This document shows positions 57,113 through 64,000 of a DNA stretch of 64,000 nucleotides, piece by piece. The position numbers and the translations under genes are program-made. The DNA comes from Amorphophallus konjac (Eukaryota; Streptophyta; Magnoliopsida; Alismatales; Araceae), in assembly GCA_022559845.1 (NCBI GenBank), contig CM040127.1:30776708-30840707 (forward strand). The letters are read 5' to 3'. Within the stretch, counting starts at the first letter, position 1. Each line of letters opens with the position of its first letter. The notes beneath the pieces are model-generated. The model was given only the letters and a program-made list of their open reading frames with translations. It had not been told where the DNA came from and ran no database searches.

Positions 57113-57412
57113 ACGGTGCAATTAATTTTTTTATTTTAAAAAATTAACTTGGCTCAAACCCAACTTACATGTTTGTATAGTCAGATCGGTGATCGGGTGG
57201 CCGAAAAAGATAAAAAAACAAACATCAAACACCCTAATTTGTCTGAGATAATGGGCCCATTGAGGGTGTCCAATCTTAATTTTTTAGCAGTTCGATCGTC
57301 AATCCAGTTGTACGGACATGTAGGTCAAAATTGGATTGCCCTTTTTTGAAAAAAAATAAAAAAAAAATAACTACAACCATGTGCAGTGCTGTAGTTAAAA
57401 CTTGTTGATGTA
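57113..57412. mobile_element. MITE-like repeat, second copy
   Basis: Diverged relative of 54463-54736: ACGGTGCAATTAATTTTTTT on the left, and an A-rich tract followed by GTGCAGTGCTGTAG on the right. Boundaries are approximate and no TSD was confirmed. Confidence 0.38.
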
Positions 57413-58111
57413 ATTGCTCTGTAGGTATTGCTAAATTAACTTTATGAAAATTACTATTATAAATTTTGTTCTTATCTTGTTTTTTATATCAATATATACT
57501 GATATTCACTCCCCCCCCCCTTTCTGACTCCCTCACTGCATATTAGTACTTAGGATCAAGACAGGTCAGCAAGAAAAAAGAACTATATGCTCATAGGGGA
57601 AATTTTTAGCTAGATTTGCTGCACTGGCAAGGGAAATTCATGGATAGAAGCATTTAATTGGATACGAAGACTATCCAGATTTTGTTTTATTGCCCTGGTC
57701 CCCAAACAGATGATCCGCTGTGCCCAGGATGTACATCTCCAGCTCCAGCTCCAGCTCCAGATTCTTCCACAATCTATTGCTTTTTTTTTTTAGATTCTTC
57801 CACAACACAATCTAATGCTTTTTGCATCTATACAGTGGGCAATTAATCTACAAAATGTTCCAATATCAAAATTAAAATTTATGCTCTCAGACGAACCATT
57901 TAGGAAACTTGCCACTGAAAAAGGAACCAGCATAGCGCAACACTACAGAACGGACATATTCTTTGTTAGAGAGGTGAAGAAAGTTGCTTTACATATATAA
58001 CTGCTATATCTCAAGTGAAGTTTCCTTCATGTTTTATTACTGTTTTGTAAGGACATCCTGGAGAACAAGCATACATATATTGGTGCATGCAAAATCCAAG
58101 GCGAACACAAC

Positions 58112-60206
58112 CTATAGGAGCTTGGGAGCAGGGTATTTGATGCCATTCTTAACAAGTTTCTTGGTTGCGGCGTCCCCAAGATCAATGCCACACACATCTG
58201 CCAGCCTTATAAGATATAGCAGGACATCAGACAGCTCCTCTCCTAGATGCTCCTTATCAGATTCCTCCCAGTTTGGCAGACCCTTGGCGACCTCTCCCCT
58301 CCACTGGAAAATCTCTGAGAGCTCACCCACTTCACCCACCTATGTATTGATCATCACAGAGCAAATTAAGCAATCCATTCATCAATTTAATTATCCGGCA
58401 TGCAAGCATCAATGAATAAAGAAAACAGTGCACGCTCCATGCTTTTATCTACCAGCAATACTTCCTTTTTTCCAGTTATGATCACAGTGAATATATATAT
58501 GTTACACTTCGAATTGAAGCAGCATTATTTTATTGGAGTGACTAATCATATTTTGTTATTATTATTTCTAAAGGAAAAGGAGTGCCTGCGCTAGCTGTCT
58601 GTAGAGATTATCTTCTCCAAATATGGAGACTAGCGTGAAAAGATTATCTTCTCCAAAGATGGAGACTAGCGTGAAACACTACTACTCTTTAACATGAAAG
58701 ACTGCGGCAGTACTGTCTTGTCCATAATTGGGATCTTATTCGAACCCGGAGCAATGGGATAATGCTCAACATGATGGAGATGATACGATTCCGGCCCATT
58801 CTCGACAGTACAGGTCGTACGTACGTAGGAGACAGGAAAGCACACACTACATATATCTCTGTCGCCGCCAAGGACTCACCCCACAAGATCAAAGACCTAA
58901 ATATGTATATATGCCTACACCCAAATGTGCTCTCTTTCATGAGAAATCCTCAATCCTCTCACTCATCCGGTTGTGGTTTTCCATATGTCGAGGCAGATTC
59001 CAAGGTGAAAAATAAGCAGTAACTGGATGGCATAGACCCAGTACGTACGTACCCAGCACATGCATGGCTGGACATTGCGACCAAATCAAACTTTGTGGAG
59101 GGGACAGCTCCAGTACCCCCTGTTCATGATATGGGACTTTAGTGTTCCCAACCGTGAGCATCCGTTTGCACAGTGCATCTTTTAAGGTGATGAGGTTACT
59201 ATTAACGAGTGCGCGCAGGCGGGGGCCCTGGCCTGGGACCCAATTAAGAAAGGAATCCATGAATGGGGTGCCAGTGCAGTGTGCTCGTGGTTAAAGAGGC
59301 GCGTTTATATATGAATCCTGGCATCACAGTGACCCATGTTCACGAAGAATATATGCCAGAGATGCCAGTGCAGCAGGTCATTATATTGATGCCCAAGTAA
59401 TTAATGTGCTCCATGATCAGTCAGCAGGGTTGTACATATATGGAACCCTCTGCGCCTGCGGTTCTCAGCTGGTGGACTGGAGACCTGAGTGGGGCCGAAG
59501 AAGCAATGTGAGCAACTTTTCCGGGCACCGTCGATTGAGTTGGCCCGTTTGATTGTATCGGCTGGATTCTAGTCCGGTGGCCCCCGGCCGGCGACTCTAT
59601 ATGTTGGACTCTCTTCCAATATGTCTAGCTAGCCACATGAATCCATCTCTCTCCACCCTCAGGTAAAGCAATAATACAGGGAGGGTGAGTTGTAGCCTAC
59701 CTTGTTTAATTACTTCAGGACACAAAGCCATATATATCCTGGTGGGATATCTGCCAAGCATCAAAATCTTACTTATTTATTGAGGTACGTCGATGTGTAT
59801 ATATTAAGTATTCAAGAGCATATGATAAGCGATCATATATAGCTCGGGCATACAATTAATTGGATGAGAGAGCAGGAACCACAAAGACAATTATATGTAT
59901 ATTTGGCAAAATTTCTAAATGAATGACACTAACTTTTACGTACTTTACATGAAATTATTACTAGACGTGAGCGGATCCTGTTAGAATTTGAGCATAATCT
60001 CTGGACAATAATCCCGTATTGGTTAAATGAGTTGTATGACCTTGGACCTGTGTATCTCAACATTGTGATTTTGTGAATTTTAATATAATATCAGAACATG
60101 ATCTTGGCCCAATTCCTCTTGTCACCTCTATCCCGTAATTTTGTGGATTTTAACAGATCCAAGTAACTTTTAGATCTTCAGGGCAGTTGGCAGTTTTATT
60201 AAACGA

Positions 60207-60237
<31 letters not shown>

Positions 60238-60911
60238 TACACCTCACTTTCTTTCTCATTTAGAGAGCTTAAACTAGAAGTTAAAACTTTTGATCGGAGG
60301 TAAAAAAAAAATCACATAAATAGCTTTTAAGATCTATCACCCTTTTCCTCAAAATAATTAGATAAAGGACCCATTTAAGCTTTTTTTACAGTCAAAAAAG
60401 ACAACCAGAACTAATTGTAATTAAAATGAAACTGCAGTGTTTTACGATGAAACTAAACAAGCCCTGTATATAAAAGACCCAGAATATTTCCAATTAGAAA
60501 CTGCAACAAAGCATGCCTTACGGAGAAGAAGGATCTAAAGGACCTCCGGCCACCCTGCAGAGAAAGCAGAAAACCTCACAACATAATCACTTTTCCTAAG
60601 TTGGAGTTTCTCTAGAGATGAAACACACAAGTTGCAGATGATCATCACCCATAATACATCCCCGTGGGCAGAAGAGAAAAGAAGAAAGAGTTGGCGCGCG
60701 AGACGGAAATTATTGAGGTGGATATGAAGAGGATAAGAAGCATTACCATGGCAAGAAGCAGATTCCTCGGGCTGTGGTATGGCTCCCAGTCTCTTGCCTT
60801 GGCGAACTCGTCGAGCTTCCTCGACAGGTCCTTCAGGCTCACCTCCGCCGCCTCCTTCTGATCTTGCGCCGTCACCTGCGCCTCTTCCGCGCCTCCCTCT
60901 CCTCCTCCCAT
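58112..60911 (-). CDS. dCTP pyrophosphatase 1-like (all-alpha NTP-PPase, MazG fold)
   Basis: Predicted to hydrolyse dCTP and modified dCTP analogues to the monophosphate plus pyrophosphate, cleaning the nucleotide pool. Exon 1 is 60911-60747 and exon 2 is 58339-58112, on the - strand, joined at a clean GT-AG intron (ATG|GTAATG ... TACATAG|GTG); the product is 130 aa. Residues 1-24 are a Gly/Ala/Glu/Gln leader. LKDLSRKLDEFAKARDWEPY and HSPRNLLLAM match the family N-terminus. The Mg-binding motif ExxE-x28-ExxD is intact (E58/E61 in VGEVGELSEIF, E90/D93 in HLGEELSDVLLYLIRLADVC). The C-terminus IKYPAPKLL is short compared with some homologues. The 2.4-kb intron contains a TRIM remnant and a 36-bp tandem duplication. 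Confidence 0.93.
58605..58676. repeat. 36-bp tandem duplication
   Basis: AGATTATCTTCTCCAAATAT and AGATTATCTTCTCCAAAGAT start at 58605 and 58641, each followed by GGAGACTAGCGTGAAA. Nearly identical, so recent. It lies in the dCTP pyrophosphatase gene's intron. Confidence 0.85.
59979..60155 (+). mobile_element. Internally rearranged TRIM copy, 177 bp
   Basis: The LTR-like part (TGTTAGAATTTGAGCATAAT, then CCCGTATTGGTTAAATGAGT and ending CTCAACA) and the adjoining primer-site region (ATAATATCAGAACATGATC) match the complete TRIM at 36219. Most of the second LTR is missing; the element ends GATTTTAACA. Five-bp duplications GATCC at 59974-59978 and 60156-60160 still flank it, so the rearrangement came before or during insertion, or spared the ends. 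Confidence 0.8.
60200..60245. repeat. (CT)n-(AC)n microsatellite
   Basis: CT repeats pass into AC repeats within the dCTP pyrophosphatase gene's intron. Confidence 0.9.
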
Positions 60912-63559
60912 TCTCTCCTCCTCCCCCTCCGAGCCCAGGCAATGGTGAGACAGCCGAGGAATAGTTAAGGAGAGCCCTTTATGGAGGAGCCCAAGAGATG
61001 GGCATCTCCATATGGTTGAACGCTCACCTAAGCCAGTCAGAAGAATATGTGCAAATAAAAGAAATAGGGATGGCACAGGACGTGAGTGGGCGAGGCATGG
61101 ACGCAAGGTTTTTAATACATGAGATTCCCACAGCCCACCATGCAGAGAATGGGGTGGCTCCACGCCCCTAAAAAATAAGGATGGAATATTACCGAGCGAG
61201 GCCATGCATGTGGGCAGTGCCCCCTTTTTCAGGTGTCTCCACCAAATCACCAATGAAATCGAGATCCTTAATTTCTCCCACCCCTGATCAGTCACTTCGT
61301 AAATCTCTATCCAATCCAACCACGTCACCCCATCAACTAAAGTGATCATAATCTAATCCTCTCTTCTTCTGAATAAACTTAGCATCAATGGCAAGCCGAC
61401 CCTCCGTGCATGTATGGCTTCACCCTAACCCTAGAGTCTAGAGATGGGGGCGTGGTGGTCACTGAGAGGAGGTGGAAACGAAGGGAAAGTGGATCAAAGT
61501 GGGATTATTTCTCTATATATCCCGGCCATTTACTATATAAGGTCTCTGAAACCCCCATGGCCGGCCCTCTCCTCCACCCTGCAAACCAGTACCCTGCAAA
61601 CCAGTGGACGACGGCGAGAGGCGTTTCTTCCGGCAGGTGGCCTAAGGGAGGCAACAGGGTGGGCTCGGTCGGTGGCGAGGAGAAGGCGCCTGGCCGGCGC
61701 GGCGGCAGGTGGTGGCGCTGTCTCATGACAGGGCTTCCATGCGTCCCCAGTCGGGTTAGGAGGTGCACCGTGCACGGACTTTTGGCGGTGGGAAACTGGG
61801 GTAACCCGTAACCTGGCACCTTTGTTTCCGGGCCCCGGCTTCCCCGGGTTCGCCTGAGACCGCGGTTTGTCGGCAAGTAGCCAGGGCAAGTGAAGACGCA
61901 CTCGACGAATGGAAACGTCAAGATAAGTACACTGGGGTAACCCCGTATCAGTTTTGTTTTTGTTTTGTTTTTTTACGGTAGGGTGCTGTGTGGGCACAAT
62001 ACAGAGAGTATTTCTTTTTGAGTTAAAAATAACTTTTAATTAAAAAATAAAATTTTATATTAAATATAAAAATATCGAATCACACCGTGTCGATACGTGC
62101 CAATTTCCTGTCAACACGATCCCGCACAGCCCGTACACATCGGTAATATGAGATCCGGCAAACCATACTGGGAACGTTATGATATGGTGTCGTCTCAAAG
62201 TCATCCGCTGTGTGGCTGTGCTTTATTGCGTGTTAATTGCACAGCGACGCACAGGGGGAGGATGGTTATCTTTTGGGGTCAAAAGTGTCAAAAAAAAATA
62301 GTCATTTAGCATATATAATTTTAGGAGATAATTGTAAAAATAACTCTCTAATTGTTTAACAATTGCAGTATCGCAATCTGTATTTAACTATTGTTATAAA
62401 TAACCTCATTATGTTACAAAAATACCCTTGTTGTCACTCATTGTTAGGAACTTAGGACTCCATTAATGTTTTTATTTAAGTCTGCTTAATATTAACTACA
62501 TTTGAATAAGATTAAAATATCTCTAATCTCTACTAAACTCGTTCTCTTTCTCTCTCTCTTCACTAATTTATCTCTTCATCTCTCCTAATTTCTCTGACAC
62601 ACCGGTCAGAATAACACGTTTCATTTAAGATTTTAATTTTATAGATCAAACCAGAAGGTAAAACTTTACGAGCAATTTTGTAGTGATCTTCATTCAAGAG
62701 AGTTATTCATAACTATAAATAAATAAGGAGGACAAGTTTGTAATTGTTGAAATGAGATAGTTATTTATGTGATTATCCCTAAATTTAAACATTTCATTAA
62801 GAATTCATTTTAAAATATAAAATAATAAAGTTTGTTATTTCTCTTGTGTAAGATTTAATTATAACAAGATATTAAAAAATAGTAGAAAAACGACTTCTAA
62901 TTAAATGTATCATTTTGTCCATGTAAGCTTCAGAATATCAAAAAACATGATACTTAAGATCAAAATTTTGTTTACATGTAAAAGGTATTATCTTTCTTGT
63001 TATCTAAATAATTCGTACTATATTTTTTAAATTACGTCATTAGACTGTCAAGTTGATATTGTTTAAAGAGGGCCTAAATAAAAGTTATTCTCTTACCTTT
63101 TTTAGAGTCAGGAGTCAAATGAAGTTCTTTTTGATCAAGGTATCTATAAGTCTTCCCAAGGTGTAAGTTTGGAATATTTTTCCCCTAAATGGAATATTTA
63201 ACTTAGCTTAACACAGCCTAATGGGATAATGCTGAAACTTGGAAACACATCATGAATTCCTGATCATCCCAACTTTAAGCTTAACGCAAGGTTGGGTCAG
63301 ATGGCCCACGGTCTTTTCCTAAACAGTAAACTTATCATCTCGATATGATCCCATTAGTCTTTGCGGTCCTGATTTTAAAATCTCGGATCTCTGTGGTTGG
63401 TCAAATAAGTGTGCTTGAGTTGCCTTCGGACTTGGACCCTGTTTTGCAAGTTATAACGCCGAAGCGGATATGAAGTGAAGCATCCAGACGACCCGGTTCA
63501 CACCGCCTCTGATAAACCAAGTCCGGAAAACCGGCCGGAACCCTACACACTGTGCGCAC
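60912..63559. other. Upstream of dCTP pyrophosphatase and intergenic DNA
   Basis: The first few hundred bases should hold the gene's 5' UTR and promoter (a CCATAAAGGG TATA-like motif on the - strand near 60980). A GC-rich block at 61540-61900 has overlapping frames on both strands without recognisable domains, and a 15-bp tandem repeat (CCCTGCAAACCAGTA) near 61578. 62000-63400 is AT-rich and empty of recognisable features. Confidence 0.45.
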
Positions 63560-63810
63560 TCGAGACAAACCCTCGCGGGTTGCTGGCACTTGCTGCTGCC
63601 GCAACGCCACCACCACCAGGCCTCCGCCGGCTCCACGCGCGGCGCCCCCCCCCCCAGCTGCGGCCGCCACCGCCGTTACGGCCATGGTGCTGCTGCCGCC
63701 GGGGCTCCGCCACCTCCTCCCGAGGCCGCCCCCCGCTGCTGCCGCCGCCGTCACGGGTTGCTGCTGCTGCCGCAACGCCACGTCCACCGCCGGGTCTCCG
63801 CCACCTTAGG
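63560..63810. repeat. GC-rich GCC/GCT trinucleotide-rich block with internal duplication
   Basis: A unit GCTGCTGCCGCAACGCCAC followed by CACC and CTCCGCC occurs near 63590 and again near 63766. All frames through it are low complexity (Ala/Pro/Arg or Gly/Val/Ala). A real gene's GC-rich first exon could begin here at the window edge, but I see no domain. Confidence 0.5.
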
Positions 63811-64000
63811 AGGACTTAGGACCACCAGCTTTTTTCGCGAAGGTGACCTCCGAGCACTCTCCGCTCCCCGCCGTGACCCCTGATCACTGGGACGAAGAGG
63901 TTGGCGGGCCCTCCGGGAGCGACGGGGGCAACCTGGTGGCGGCTGTCTCACCCAGCACGGGCACATCTATTATCTATTATTAAAAAAAAACCCTGCACCC

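Noticed and set aside
60535..60942. Gly/Arg-rich frame overlapping exon 1 of the dCTP pyrophosphatase gene
   Set aside because: It starts at a non-ATG codon and reads the real exon out of frame.
61511..61811. TATA-like motifs followed by an 84-codon frame starting at 61557
   Set aside because: The nearer TATA (61534) is too close to the ATG to give a transcript containing it. There is no recognisable domain and the opposite strand is equally open.
63401..63966. Ala/Gly/Pro-rich frames near the right edge
   Set aside because: Trinucleotide-rich composition with internal duplication; no domain and no splice or start evidence.

Overview
This is a plant nuclear genome window, most likely from a commelinid monocot. 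The genes have plant-type introns, the first gene has a very GC-rich, proline-heavy 5' coding region, and the repeats (plant RTE and L1 LINEs, hAT, Tourist, TRIM, SINE) are angiosperm types. A palm-like genome is a guess; I cannot name the species. No bacterial features, CRISPR arrays or rRNA genes were seen.

Four protein-coding genes are well supported. (1) A single-exon ALP1/HARBI1-like gene (domesticated PIF/Harbinger nuclease), + strand, 1704-3191. (2) A MED19 Mediator subunit gene, + strand, with coding exons at 34224-34254, 43826-44115, 44199-44447, 44517-44576 and 44706-44717. Its 9.6-kb first coding intron carries a dead hAT element and a TRIM. A CpG-rich exon-like block at 12660-12828 may be its 5' UTR exon, which would make the gene about 32 kb long. 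(3) A glycolipid transfer protein (GLTP1-like) gene, - strand, with six coding exons between 53446 and 48914 and all splice sites visible. (4) A dCTP pyrophosphatase/MazG-fold gene, - strand, with two exons (60911-60747 and 58339-58112). A decayed fragment resembling the start of a CCR/DFR-type reductase lies near 9790-10135.

Most of the rest is transposable elements whose boundaries can be fixed by target-site duplications (TSDs). The main one is a nest at 20880-31850. An L1 LINE is interrupted by an 847-bp hAT-type element (TSD AGGAGGAA). That element is interrupted by a roughly 3.3-kb solo LTR (TSD TGAGG), and the LTR by a 5.1-kb hAT element with a transposase gene (TSD CCCCCTGG). Two more insertions, a 167-bp hAT MITE and a 278-bp LINE tail, sit in the same L1. 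Taking the L1-interrupting insertions out restores its reading frame. At 14051-20395 an RTE LINE is inserted inside an older RTE copy, with a 15-bp TSD.

Smaller elements include a tRNA-derived SINE, two Tourist-like MITEs, several hAT MITEs with 8-bp TSDs, and three TRIM or TRIM-like elements with 5-bp TSDs. The genes are ordinary housekeeping genes and show no sign of working as a cluster. I did not find a new biological system. The value of the window is the precisely dissectable insertion history and a few oddities: Trp-to-stop decay of a transposase, a possible duplication-born intron, and a stop codon ahead of the MED19 tail.
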